Source: Terriglobia bacterium
GTDB lineage: Bacteria; Acidobacteriota; Terriglobia; Acidiferrales; UBA7541
Assembly: GCA_020072765.1 (NCBI GenBank)
Contig: JAIQGD010000023.1
Location: forward strand, 1-62,360
Direction: 5' to 3'
Length of the DNA stretch: 62,360 nt
This document shows positions 8,982-17,054 of this stretch, one piece after another (the first letter of the stretch is position 1; each line of letters starts with the position of its first letter). A program made the translations under genes and the position numbers. The notes beneath the pieces were generated by a model, which was given only the letters and a program-made list of their open reading frames with translations, made no database searches and was not told the DNA's origin.

Positions 8982-9630
8982 AGGGGCCGTCTTCGATTTT
9001 GATGGAGTGATCGTAGACAGCCACCCTGTGCATGCACGCGCATGGAAGAGGTTTCTTGACTCTGTGGGAAGAAGAGTTTCCGAAGAACAGCTGCAATTCG
9101 TCTTAGACGGAAGAAAGCGCGACGACATCCTGCGGCACTTTATGGGTGAGCTGGAAGCAGACCAGATTGTCGAATACGGCCACCGAAAAGAGCAATATTT
9201 TCGAGATGAAGCAGCACACGTGCAGACGGCAGACGGTTTGCGGGGTTTCCTGGAGGACCTCGAATACGAGCAGCTGGCCCTAGCCATTGCCAGCTCAGGA
9301 AGCAAAAGTAGGATTCACTTTCTTCTCGATAGGCTCGATTTGAAAAAGTTCTTTCGAGTGGTCATCACCGGAGACGAAGTGGAACAGGGCAAGCCCCATC
9401 CGGCCGTTTTTCTCAAGGCCGCTCATCAATTGGGAGTGGATCCTTCCGAGTTGATGGCATTCGAAGATGCTGTTTCAGGTGTGAGAGCCGCGAGATCTGC
9501 CGGAATGATGTGCGTCGGGATTGCCCAGCCTGACCGCGCCGCCATTCTAGTTGATGCCGGCGCGAAGTATGTGGTGCCGGATTTCCGGCCCCTGTCCTAT
9601 TCGAAACTCCAGCAAATGTTTGTTCAATGA
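8965..9630 (+). CDS. HAD superfamily IA phosphatase/phosphomutase (beta-phosphoglucomutase-like)
   Basis: The 221-residue protein has all four HAD motifs: DFDGV near the N-terminus (nucleophile and acid/base Asp), the Ser of SSGSKS, GKPHP with the Lys, and FEDAVSGV. An alpha-helical C1 cap lies between motifs I and II, which places it in subfamily IA with beta-phosphoglucomutase-like enzymes. It is not the capless GmhB type that normally removes the 7-phosphate from heptose bisphosphate. Its overlap with hddC suggests that it supplies this missing phosphatase step, but that is inference. It starts at a GTG codon; another in-frame GTG lies at 8974. Confidence 0.75.
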   Translation: MVFVFRGAVFDFDGVIVDSHPVHARAWKRFLDSVGRRVSEEQLQFVLDGRKRDDILRHFMGELEADQIVEYGHRKEQYFRDEAAHVQTADGLRGFLEDLEYEQLALAIASSGSKSRIHFLLDRLDLKKFFRVVITGDEVEQGKPHPAVFLKAAHQLGVDPSELMAFEDAVSGVRAARSAGMMCVGIAQPDRAAILVDAGAKYVVPDFRPLSYSKLQQMFVQ

Positions 9631-9721
9631 TTGAGAAATCTTGCCGCCTGGCGATAGAAACCGCCAGAGGTGTATTTCGGGATGACCTGCTGTTCTTCCC
9701 TCCCGCTCGCAGGTTAACACA

Positions 9722-10975
9722 TTGAAATTCCGGCGCGTTGGTTTGTCGATCTCGATTGCCTCGGTTGCTCTATTCGTGTGCTCGTTTTCCGCCAGAGGAG
9801 TCGTCAGTACGGCGAGATCGATGCTGACCGATAACAAACCACTGAATGCCTCGACACGAGTTCAGCCCATCGACACACTCACGCGTGATGCTTTCGGATA
9901 CTTCTACAACATGCAGTACGATGCTGCGATCCACGATTGTGAGCTTGCGCTCCAAGCGCATCCTGATGACCCCTTCGCCGTCAACCACCTTTTGCAGGCT
10001 ATATTCACCCGCGAGCTCGACCGTGAAGGGGCACTGAATGCAGAGCTATATCTCGGCGATAGATTCTTTCACTCGCAGAGGGTCCCGGTAGATCCAAACG
10101 CGGAAGCGCGAATCAAGAACCTGACTGAACGTTCCCTTCAGCTTTGCGCAAGGCGCCTGATAAGCAACCCTAATGACGTGGACGCACTCTATGCGCGCGG
10201 CGTAACCCGCGCTATACGTGCCAGCTATATGGCGCTGGTGGAGAAGGCTTGGTTTGCGGCGCTGCGCAGCGCCCTCGGATCGTATGACGACCACGAGGAA
10301 GTTCTCCACCTTTCGCCCGATTATACGGATGCCAAGTTTGTGGTTGGCCTTTATACCTACGCCATCGGAAGCCTCCCTTGGCCCGAGAGGGCGGTAACCT
10401 TCGTGCTTCCCGTTACGGGGAACAAATCCAAGGGAAGCGAAGACGTTGAAAAAGCGGCCGATGGCGGCGGAGAAACCAGCGCGGACGGCCAGATTGCTCT
10501 GGCACTCATCCTGGCGCGCGAGCGGCATTATTCGGAGGCTATCTCGCTGATGCATGGGCTTTACCGCTCTTATCCCCACAATTTCTTTTTTGCAATGACA
10601 GAAGGCGACTTCTTCAAGACTTCCGGGCGCCTGCCTGAAGCAATTGCATCCTACCGAGAGCTCCTCCGTTTGGAGCAGGGGGAAATGTTTCCAGGGGCTC
10701 GGTTCGGACTAGTGGCCTACAAGCTAGGCGAAGCCCTCCGGCTCCACGGGGACTACTCTGGTGCCCTCGAAGTGTACGGATCTGTTTCGGGCTATCCGTG
10801 CGCCGATCGCGAACTTGTTTCCAAAGCCATTCTGAGTGCGGGAGAAATGTACGATTTGCTCGGACAACGCAACTCAGCGGTGAAGAAATACCAGGAAGTC
10901 ATCGCGGCTCAAGATGATTCCCCAGGGGCTAAGACTGCGCGTCAACTCTTAAAACATCCCTACCGCATGCAGTGA
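9722..10975 (+). CDS. Exported TPR-repeat protein of unknown function
   Basis: A 417-residue protein with a basic start and a hydrophobic stretch (about residues 8-26) that looks like a signal peptide or N-terminal anchor. The rest is alpha-helical with tetratricopeptide-like repeats, for example the Tyr-Asp-Ala-Ala-Ile-His-Asp unit, the helix pairs around Tyr-Ser-Glu-Ala-Ile-Ser, and the C-terminal Gly-Asp-Tyr-Ser-Gly-Ala-Leu unit. Such proteins are scaffolds; no catalytic motif is seen. The start is a TTG after a purine-rich stretch. The position after the heptose genes suggests a link with envelope or polysaccharide assembly, unproven. Confidence 0.65.
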   Translation: MKFRRVGLSISIASVALFVCSFSARGVVSTARSMLTDNKPLNASTRVQPIDTLTRDAFGYFYNMQYDAAIHDCELALQAHPDDPFAVNHLLQAIFTRELDREGALNAELYLGDRFFHSQRVPVDPNAEARIKNLTERSLQLCARRLISNPNDVDALYARGVTRAIRASYMALVEKAWFAALRSALGSYDDHEEVLHLSPDYTDAKFVVGLYTYAIGSLPWPERAVTFVLPVTGNKSKGSEDVEKAADGGGETSADGQIALALILARERHYSEAISLMHGLYRSYPHNFFFAMTEGDFFKTSGRLPEAIASYRELLRLEQGEMFPGARFGLVAYKLGEALRLHGDYSGALEVYGSVSGYPCADRELVSKAILSAGEMYDLLGQRNSAVKKYQEVIAAQDDSPGAKTARQLLKHPYRMQ

Positions 10976-11321
10976 CCCAAATCTGCAAAACTGAACCAAA
11001 GCTATGTTGAGGAGGTGGCTGAAACAGATCGCCGACGATTGTAACTTTGAGCGGTTGGGCAATCTGCCCTCGGATGACAGCCACTCAGGAAAGCTGCTCG
11101 TGACCACTCCATCCACCCAGCTCACCAAAGTATCGTTCAATAAGTGGGGAGACTGGGATCAAACGAGGCCTCCAGCGGAGCGACAGCACATGCGCCTGAG
11201 TCCTTGGTTCATGCGAAGAAGGAATGTATGATGCAAACACTCTTGCGAGACGCCAGGAATGGCCGCTATTGGCCAGCGCACCGACCTGGCGGAATCCCCT
11301 GAGCATCGAGGACAAGAAATC
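10976..11321. other. 346-base intergenic stretch without a supported gene
   Basis: A 75-codon open frame (11004-11231, +) lies here, but it has no recognisable motif and no convincing ribosome binding site, so it is not called as a gene. The stretch presumably carries the promoter of the GT21 gene that follows. Nothing else stands out. Confidence 0.5.
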
Positions 11322-12545
11322 ATGCCATCGGCCCTGCGCTTAATCCTACTCATCCTCGCCGTTGCTCCACTGGTGTATTACCTCCTGTCGATCTATTGCG
11401 TCGTGGGATATTTCCGGGCGCAGCGTAAGGAGAAACCGCGAAGGCCTCAGGCCACGCCACCGGCAAGCATTCTCAAGCCCGTGCGCGGCATGGACCTTGA
11501 GGCCTACGAAAATTTTGCAAGCTATTGCCGGCTCGACTACCCGGAATACGAGATGGTTTTCGCGGTGGCGGATCCTGACGATCCCGCGATTCCCGTGATT
11601 AAGAAGCTGCAGCGCGATTTTCCAGATCGGGTGATCCGTCTGGTCACGAACGTGCCGCACCTGGGGGCGAATAGAAAAACAAACAACCTGTGCCAGTTGG
11701 TGCGAGAGGCCAAATATGACCTGGTGGTGATGGCTGACAGCGACGTGCGCGTCGAGAGTGATTACCTGCAGGACGTCGCAGCCCCCTTCGAGGACCCCAA
11801 GGTGGGTGCAGTCACGGCGTTCCGCCGCATCGTCGGCGGAGCAAATCTTGCGGTGTACCTGGATCAGTTAGAGTGCGCGGATTCAGCGGCCAGTGGGCTC
11901 GTCGCACGAAGGTTGGAAGGCAAGATGCAATTCGCGTTCGGTTGGACGATGGCAACGACGAAGAAGCACCTTACAGAGATCGGCGGATGGGAAGCCATGG
12001 TGGACTATCACTCGGACGATTTCGAGCTGGGGAACCGTATCGCGCGCCATGGTTATCGCGTGGAATTGATGCGCAGGCCGGTGTGGGTAGTATCTCCGCG
12101 GGAAACGCTCGATGAGTTTTTGAAACATGAGCTGCGCTGGTCTATCGGACTGAGAAACGTACGCCCGGTTGCGTATGTGGGGATGATTTTCACGCACGGG
12201 CTGCCGTGGGCGATGGTCGGAGCACTCGCGGCTCCATCGCGCCACATCGCGATGGCGTACCTACTCGCCTACCTTGTACTGCGGTTGGGTATGGCGTGGA
12301 CGGCGGGTGTCAGGGGACTAGGCGACACGACGATGGCGGAGAGGCTATGGCTTCTGCCACTGCGCGACGCACTGAACTTTGCCATTTGGACGGCAGGATT
12401 GTTTTTGGACAAGATTGTCTGGCGCGGGCTTGTCTATCGTGTGAGGAAAGGACGGCTGGTGCCAGAGGCGGATGTGATGCAACAGACTCGACCGCACCGA
12501 GTGGCGGACATTGACCAGCCCGAGTTTTCGTACCACGGCGAATGA
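11322..12545 (+). CDS. Family 21 (ceramide glucosyltransferase-like) glycosyltransferase, HpnI-like
   Basis: The 407-residue protein has an N-terminal membrane helix, a GT-A catalytic domain and C-terminal membrane helices. The catalytic marks of the GT21/HpnI group are visible: ILKPVRGMD, FAVADPDDP, ADSDVRV (metal-binding DxD), a DDFELGNR acidic pair, and HELRWSIG for the (Q/R)xxRW motif. HpnI adds N-acetylglucosamine to bacteriohopanetetrol; ceramide glucosyltransferase acts on sphingolipids. No other hopanoid genes lie nearby, so the lipid acceptor is open. The ATG at 11322 is chosen because the hydrophobic helix follows at once. An upstream in-frame start (11259) would add 21 polar residues. 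Confidence 0.8.
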   Translation: MPSALRLILLILAVAPLVYYLLSIYCVVGYFRAQRKEKPRRPQATPPASILKPVRGMDLEAYENFASYCRLDYPEYEMVFAVADPDDPAIPVIKKLQRDFPDRVIRLVTNVPHLGANRKTNNLCQLVREAKYDLVVMADSDVRVESDYLQDVAAPFEDPKVGAVTAFRRIVGGANLAVYLDQLECADSAASGLVARRLEGKMQFAFGWTMATTKKHLTEIGGWEAMVDYHSDDFELGNRIARHGYRVELMRRPVWVVSPRETLDEFLKHELRWSIGLRNVRPVAYVGMIFTHGLPWAMVGALAAPSRHIAMAYLLAYLVLRLGMAWTAGVRGLGDTTMAERLWLLPLRDALNFAIWTAGLFLDKIVWRGLVYRVRKGRLVPEADVMQQTRPHRVADIDQPEFSYHGE

Positions 12546-12551
12546 GAGAGT

Positions 12552-13050
12552 TTACATCACAGCTAGGGCCTGTGAAATTGAGTTTGGTGGCATCAGGGGG
12601 CTACAGGCCGCTGGCGCCGGTGGTTTATAGCCCGGCGCGGAATGTGGGCGCCTGGTGTGGTATTCTACCCGCCACCGTTTGATCACGATCTGTGCCTTCT
12701 TCAGCGAGTACAAGGTCTCCCCATTCAAGCACTCGTCCCGCAGCTTCCCGTTGAAGCTTGCGCAGTAGCCGTTCTCCCAGGGACTTCCCGGCTCGATGTA
12801 CAACGTTCCGGTCCCCACATTTCCCAGCCACTTCCGCAGTTCCTTTGCCACGAATTCCGGGCCGTTGTCGGACCGAATGTTCTCCGGAATTCCTCACCAT
12901 AGGATTGCATCCGCCAGCGCTTCGATGACCTCGTAGCCCCCAAGCTTCCGAGCCACCCGAATCGCCAGGCACTCTCCCGCGTGTATTCATCGATCATCGT
13001 TAGCATGCGGATCATTCTGCCATCATGGGTCATGGCGCTCAAAAGAAGTC
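12552..13050 (-). pseudogene. IS3-family transposase OrfB (integrase core), decayed
   Basis: Read on the minus strand, the pieces spell an IS3-family DDE integrase core: MTHDGR..LTMIDEYTRE, then CLAIRVARKLGGYEVIEAL, IRSDNGPEF, and EPGSPWENGYCASFNGKLRDE cut into several frames. The first catalytic Asp (MIDEY), the second (SDNGPE) and the Glu (ENGYCASF...) are all readable. At least three lesions are visible: a frame change upstream of MTHDGR near 13040, a 2-base insertion after TRE near 12955, and an in-frame TGA directly before GIPEN near 12893. The N-terminal part and OrfA are missing. It is a dead remnant; no clear terminal inverted repeats were found. Confidence 0.85.
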
Positions 13051-13150
13051 GTTGGAGAAGCTCTCGGCCAAGACTGGAGCACCGGTCGCCGCGCTCATGC
13101 GCCGCGCCATCGATAACTACCTTACGATGAGGGAGAAGCAACTAAGATGA
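13025..13150 (+). pseudogene. Remnant of a ribbon-helix-helix (CopG/antitoxin-like) protein
   Basis: A 41-codon frame starts at ATG 13025. From residue 8 it reads as a ribbon-helix-helix helix pair (Ser-Leu-Glu-Lys-Leu-Ser-Ala-Lys-Thr-Gly-Ala-Pro, then Leu-Met-Arg-Arg-Ala-Ile-Asp-Asn-Tyr-Leu). The usual DNA-contacting beta strand before the helices is missing, because the sequence runs into the transposase remnant. The stop codon overlaps the ATG of the recombinase fragment (ATGA), the arrangement of a coupled gene pair. It is probably a truncated regulator or antitoxin-like gene. Confidence 0.5.
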
Positions 13151-13250
13151 CGAAGCGCGCAGGACTCTATCGCAGGGTTTCGACTGCTGGCCAACATCCG
13201 GAAACGCAGCTGTATGATCTTCGGGATATGGCAAAACAACGCGGATATGG
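13147..13250 (+). pseudogene. Serine recombinase (resolvase), N-terminal fragment
   Basis: Starting at 13147, the first ~34 codons match the N-terminus of serine site-specific recombinases: TKRAGLYRRVSTAGQHPETQ followed by LYDLRDMAKQRGY. The Ser of the RVST motif is the catalytic nucleophile. Similarity stops abruptly at about base 13248, where the frame continues into the antisense of the convergent glycosyltransferase. The rest of the catalytic domain and the DNA-binding part are absent, so the fragment is non-functional. Confidence 0.75.
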
Positions 13251-15104
13251 TCACTTCCTTCCAGGACTCTGCGGCAAGACGGAAGCTTCCAGCGCGTGGT
13301 TGGTTAACAGGAGCTTTCCGCCGCTCGCCGCCACCGTCTGGAGCTGCGTGGCCCCGACCCAGTCTTGGTAGCGGGAGAGATCGGGCTGGGAGGTGACCAA
13401 ATAGCAGCGGCTTGGCGCCAGCCAGAGGTCCTTGAATTGCGATTCGTCGATGAAAACTCGCGGTGCTCCCGGGGCATTGGAGCCGTATTCCAGGTTGACC
13501 CGGCGATCCGCAAGAAGCAGCCCGGTACGATTCGTATAAAAAAAGACCGACGAGAATGGATAGTAGTGGTCTTGGGTGATCAGCGTTCCCTCCGGGGCTT
13601 GCATCAGCGCTATCGCCAGCGGTCGCGAAGACAGAAACGGGTCGAACACCACCATCGCCAGGCGCGCGGCATGGAAGAACAGAACCATCATCAGCGCCGC
13701 GGCCAGGAATGCGCGTTCGCGCGCCGCTCGCATCGTCCCCAGCGCGCCCGCCAGGAATGCCACTCCCGCCAGAGCCAGCGGCAGGCGCAGGTAGGCGAAT
13801 GATTCCAGCGTCAGGTCCAGCATGTGGCCCAGCGACAGCGAATACGCATTGGGATGATGGCTCAGCGCCGCGGAGATATCTCCGGGCGTGGCCACATGTC
13901 GCACTAGAAAGAACAGCGTGAACGCCGCGGCGGCCGCGCATGCGGTGATCACCGTGAGCGCGCGCGTTCCCCGGCGCACCCAATCGCCTCCCGCCGCGAT
14001 CGCCGAGCCCAGCAGCAAGGCCAGGGCCGGGTAGCAGGGCATCGAGTAGTATTCCTGCGTCGTCGAAAAGGTGAAGAAGATCAGCACGAAGCCGGTCCAG
14101 CAAAGCGCCAGCAGGCGGGTTCGTCCGGCGCGATCGACGGGCTTGAACGAAAGCTTCGCCACCGCCGGCAAATACACGCTCCAGGGAAACAGCCAGACCA
14201 GATGCAGCAGCCAGAACCACAGTCGCGGCACGGTGTTGTAATCGCGCGGGTAACGCAGGTTCAGAAAGCGCAACAGCTGCTCGTTGATGAAAAAGAACCA
14301 GAGAAATCCGTGATACTGCCCGGGGCCGCTGTGCAGCGTGAATGCAAAGTAGGGAGGGTTCCGAAAAGTGGCCAGGATGTGCCACGGCGCCGCGATCAGC
14401 ATCACCACCAATGTCCCGCTGACGAGATGAAGCCTCTGCCAGGTTCGGGCGGCAAACAATTGCCGCGTCAGCAAAAGATAGAGCAGTCCCGCCCCGGCCG
14501 GAAACACGACGGCGATCAGGCTCTTCAGCAGCAGCCCGGTTCCCATGCTGGCCGCGAAAATAAACGCCCAGAGGCGCGGATGCCGCTCCTCCTCATCGAG
14601 CGCGCGCAGAAACGCCCACATCGCCAGCGCAATCGTCAAGGTCTGCATCGCGTCCGGAATGATGATGCGCGTAAACAGAAACAGTCCGACGCAGGTGGAT
14701 ATGCATAAGCCCGCGTAGAAGCCGGCGCGCTTGCCAAACGCCCACATCCCGAACGCCGCCGTCAGCCAGCTCAGGCCGATGACCGACACGGCGTTGGGCA
14801 GGCGTGCGGACCAGTCGTGCACGCCGAAAATCTTGTAGGAAACCGCCATCGCCCAGTAGACCAGCGGCGGCTTTTCCAGGTAGGGAATGCCATCAATGTG
14901 CGCCGTCACCCAGTCGCCCGACGTCAGCATATTGCGCGCAATCTGCGCCTGCACCGCGTCCACGTCGTCCATCAGCGACGGCGGGGACACCAGGCAGCCC
15001 AGATAGATGGCCGCGGCGATGAGCAGCAGGATTAGGTAGAGGTGAGAACGCTTCCCGTCACTGCGCGACCCGCTGAGGGAACCGCTCCCGTCTGAATTCG
15101 CCAT
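13251..15104 (-). CDS. GT39/ArnT-like membrane glycosyltransferase (dolichyl-phosphate-mannose mannosyltransferase family)
   Basis: A 617-residue integral membrane protein with about 12 hydrophobic segments. The first periplasmic loop carries the acidic DDVDA motif followed by AQIARNML..GDWVTAHIDGIP and YLEKPPLVYW, the mark of the PMT/ArnT superfamily. These enzymes move a sugar from a polyprenyl-phosphate donor to a protein or lipid A on the outer face of the inner membrane. The frame is open much further upstream, but that part is the antisense-frame reading of asnB. ATG 15104, after which the protein enters its first helix, is taken as the start. It overlaps the 3' end of asnB by 73 bases. 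Acceptor unknown. Confidence 0.82.
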   Translation of the reverse strand: MANSDGSGSLSGSRSDGKRSHLYLILLLIAAAIYLGCLVSPPSLMDDVDAVQAQIARNMLTSGDWVTAHIDGIPYLEKPPLVYWAMAVSYKIFGVHDWSARLPNAVSVIGLSWLTAAFGMWAFGKRAGFYAGLCISTCVGLFLFTRIIIPDAMQTLTIALAMWAFLRALDEEERHPRLWAFIFAASMGTGLLLKSLIAVVFPAGAGLLYLLLTRQLFAARTWQRLHLVSGTLVVMLIAAPWHILATFRNPPYFAFTLHSGPGQYHGFLWFFFINEQLLRFLNLRYPRDYNTVPRLWFWLLHLVWLFPWSVYLPAVAKLSFKPVDRAGRTRLLALCWTGFVLIFFTFSTTQEYYSMPCYPALALLLGSAIAAGGDWVRRGTRALTVITACAAAAAFTLFFLVRHVATPGDISAALSHHPNAYSLSLGHMLDLTLESFAYLRLPLALAGVAFLAGALGTMRAARERAFLAAALMMVLFFHAARLAMVVFDPFLSSRPLAIALMQAPEGTLITQDHYYPFSSVFFYTNRTGLLLADRRVNLEYGSNAPGAPRVFIDESQFKDLWLAPSRCYLVTSQPDLSRYQDWVGATQLQTVAASGGKLLLTNHALEASVLPQSPGRK

Positions 15105-16957
15105 TTCTTCATCCACAGAAACAAGATCATCAAACCCCACAGATGGTAGCCGAGATTGGCCCGCCGCTCGAGATGATCCCGCACGAACTGTTCCATCGCC
15201 TCCGCCCGGAACAGCCCGGCGTGTTCCGCCGCCCCGCTCTTCAGCGCCTCGACCAGCAGCGAGCGAAGCGGCCCGCGCAGCCATTCGTGCGCCGGGATAT
15301 CCAGGCCGGTCTTCTTCCGTTGCAGGACCGAAGCCGGCAGCTTTTCCCGCATCAGTTCCTTGAGCAGCACCTTCTGGCGCGATCCCCGGATCTTGAGCGA
15401 AGAGGGCAGCGCCGCCGCAAATTCCACGATGCGGTGATCGAGAAGCGGCGGCCGCGCCTCCAGCGAATGCGCCATGCTCATGCGGTCCACCTTCGTCAAG
15501 ATGTCGTCCGGCAGAAAATATCTCTGATCGAACCACATGTAGGGGGACAGTCCGTCGCCCCCGAGCGACTTCTCGCGCAGTTCGCCCAGAACGTGATCGA
15601 GCGCGCCCGGAACCGGCCCTTGCAGCAGCGCCCCTTTCTGCGCCTCGGAGAAAGTCCCATTCCAATGGACATGCGCGCGCTCCGGCGGCAGCAGGCAGCC
15701 CTCCAGAAATCGCTTCGCCATGTACTCCAGGCTGATCTTGTCGTCCGACACCGGCCAGAGGCGCAGCGCGGAAATCGCCAGGCGCGTCGCTCCCTGCGGC
15801 AGTCCGCGCATCAGGCGCGCGAGCAGGTTCGCCCGATACGTCAGATAACCGCCGAACAGTTCGTCGCCACCCTCGCCGCTGAGCGAAACCGTGACCTGCG
15901 TCCGGCTCAGCTTCGTCAGGAACCACACCGGAAGAGCGCCCGCATCGGCGACCGGGTCGTCCATGTAATAGGCGAACTCCTCGATCGCCCCCTGCAAGTT
16001 TTCCCCGGGATTGAGGTCCAGCTCGTAATGATCCGTGCCGTAGCGCGACGCGATTTCCCGGATGTATTCGGTCTCATCGAAGCTGCGCCCCCGAAACGAA
16101 ATCGAAAAGGTCTTCAGTCGCGAGCTCGACGCTTTCGTCGCGTAATGCAGAATCGTCGACGAGTCGATCCCTCCGCTCAGCCACACGCCCAGCGGAACAT
16201 CCGAAAGCAGATGCTCGCGCACCGATTGTTGCAGCAGCGCGTCCAGTTCTTCCTTGGCGCTCTCCAGGGTGATGCCGCGGCGTGTGCCGTATGGCAGCCG
16301 CCAGTACGCCTCCGACCGAATCTTGCCGTCGCGCCATTCCAGCCAGTGCCCGGGCGTAAGCTTCTCGATGCCCTCCACCAGCGTCCACGGGCATGGCACG
16401 TAGTTCAACGACAGATAGCAGTCCAGACCCGCCAGGCTCAGGCGGCGCTCGATTTCCGGATGGATGAAAAGAGCCTTCAGCTCGGAGCCGAAAAAAAGAT
16501 CCTCGCCCTGGCGCGAAATGTAGAGAGGCTTGATGCCCAGACGGTCGCGGGCCAGCACCAGACGCCGCGTGGATTGCGTCCACAGCCCGATGGCAAACAT
16601 CCCGCGCAGCCGGGTGAACGCTTCCGTGTCCCACTCCAGAAAGGCGTGCAGGACCGCTTCCGTGTCTGAATGCGTGTGAAATTTGTGGCCGCGCCGCGCC
16701 AGCTCCGCGCGCAGCTCGAGATGATTGTAAATCTCGCCGTTGAAGACGATCGTCGTGTCGCCATCGTCCGCGGTGATCGGCTGATCGCCGGTTCCCAGGT
16801 CGATGATTTTCAACCGGGCGGTGCCGATCGAACAGACCGGCGAGCGGAAAACGCCCTGCTGATCCGGCCCGCGGTGGATCAGCGTGGCGACGGCGCTCGC
16901 GATGCGATCCGGATCAGGATGCCAATTTTTGTGGGTGAAGCCGGCGATTCCGCACAC
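15032..16957 (-). CDS. asnB: Asparagine synthase (glutamine-hydrolysing)
   Basis: A 641-residue AsnB-type enzyme making asparagine from aspartate, ATP and glutamine. The start is the GTG at 16957, because it puts the catalytic Cys at position 2 (V/M-CGIAGF), which is required for the glutaminase domain. NGEIYNH, HRGPD, and SDTEAVLHAF belong to that N-terminal domain. The synthetase domain shows the LSGGIDSS ATP-pyrophosphatase loop and SGEGGDELFGGY. An upstream ATG at 16999 is rejected, since it would bury Cys2. It is likely co-transcribed with the GT39 glycosyltransferase; AsnB homologues in glycan clusters can also amidate sugars or peptides. Confidence 0.92.
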   Translation of the reverse strand: MCGIAGFTHKNWHPDPDRIASAVATLIHRGPDQQGVFRSPVCSIGTARLKIIDLGTGDQPITADDGDTTIVFNGEIYNHLELRAELARRGHKFHTHSDTEAVLHAFLEWDTEAFTRLRGMFAIGLWTQSTRRLVLARDRLGIKPLYISRQGEDLFFGSELKALFIHPEIERRLSLAGLDCYLSLNYVPCPWTLVEGIEKLTPGHWLEWRDGKIRSEAYWRLPYGTRRGITLESAKEELDALLQQSVREHLLSDVPLGVWLSGGIDSSTILHYATKASSSRLKTFSISFRGRSFDETEYIREIASRYGTDHYELDLNPGENLQGAIEEFAYYMDDPVADAGALPVWFLTKLSRTQVTVSLSGEGGDELFGGYLTYRANLLARLMRGLPQGATRLAISALRLWPVSDDKISLEYMAKRFLEGCLLPPERAHVHWNGTFSEAQKGALLQGPVPGALDHVLGELREKSLGGDGLSPYMWFDQRYFLPDDILTKVDRMSMAHSLEARPPLLDHRIVEFAAALPSSLKIRGSRQKVLLKELMREKLPASVLQRKKTGLDIPAHEWLRGPLRSLLVEALKSGAAEHAGLFRAEAMEQFVRDHLERRANLGYHLWGLMILFLWMKKWRIQTGAVPSAGRAVTGSVLTST

Positions 16958-17054
16958 GGTACCCTGCTCCTCGATGCTAGCCGCCGCCGGCGGCCACACG
17001 GCCGCCTTCAGCGCGCTCTTCCCATCGTCTCACAACCGGCGAGGCGGCTTCTAT

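Noticed and set aside
11004-11231. 75-codon frame between the TPR and GT21 genes
   Set aside because: No motif, no ribosome site and no family resemblance.
15105-15926. Upstream extension of the GT39 glycosyltransferase frame (274 codons)
   Set aside because: It reads the asnB coding region in another frame of the same strand and has no family resemblance; the real protein starts at 15104.
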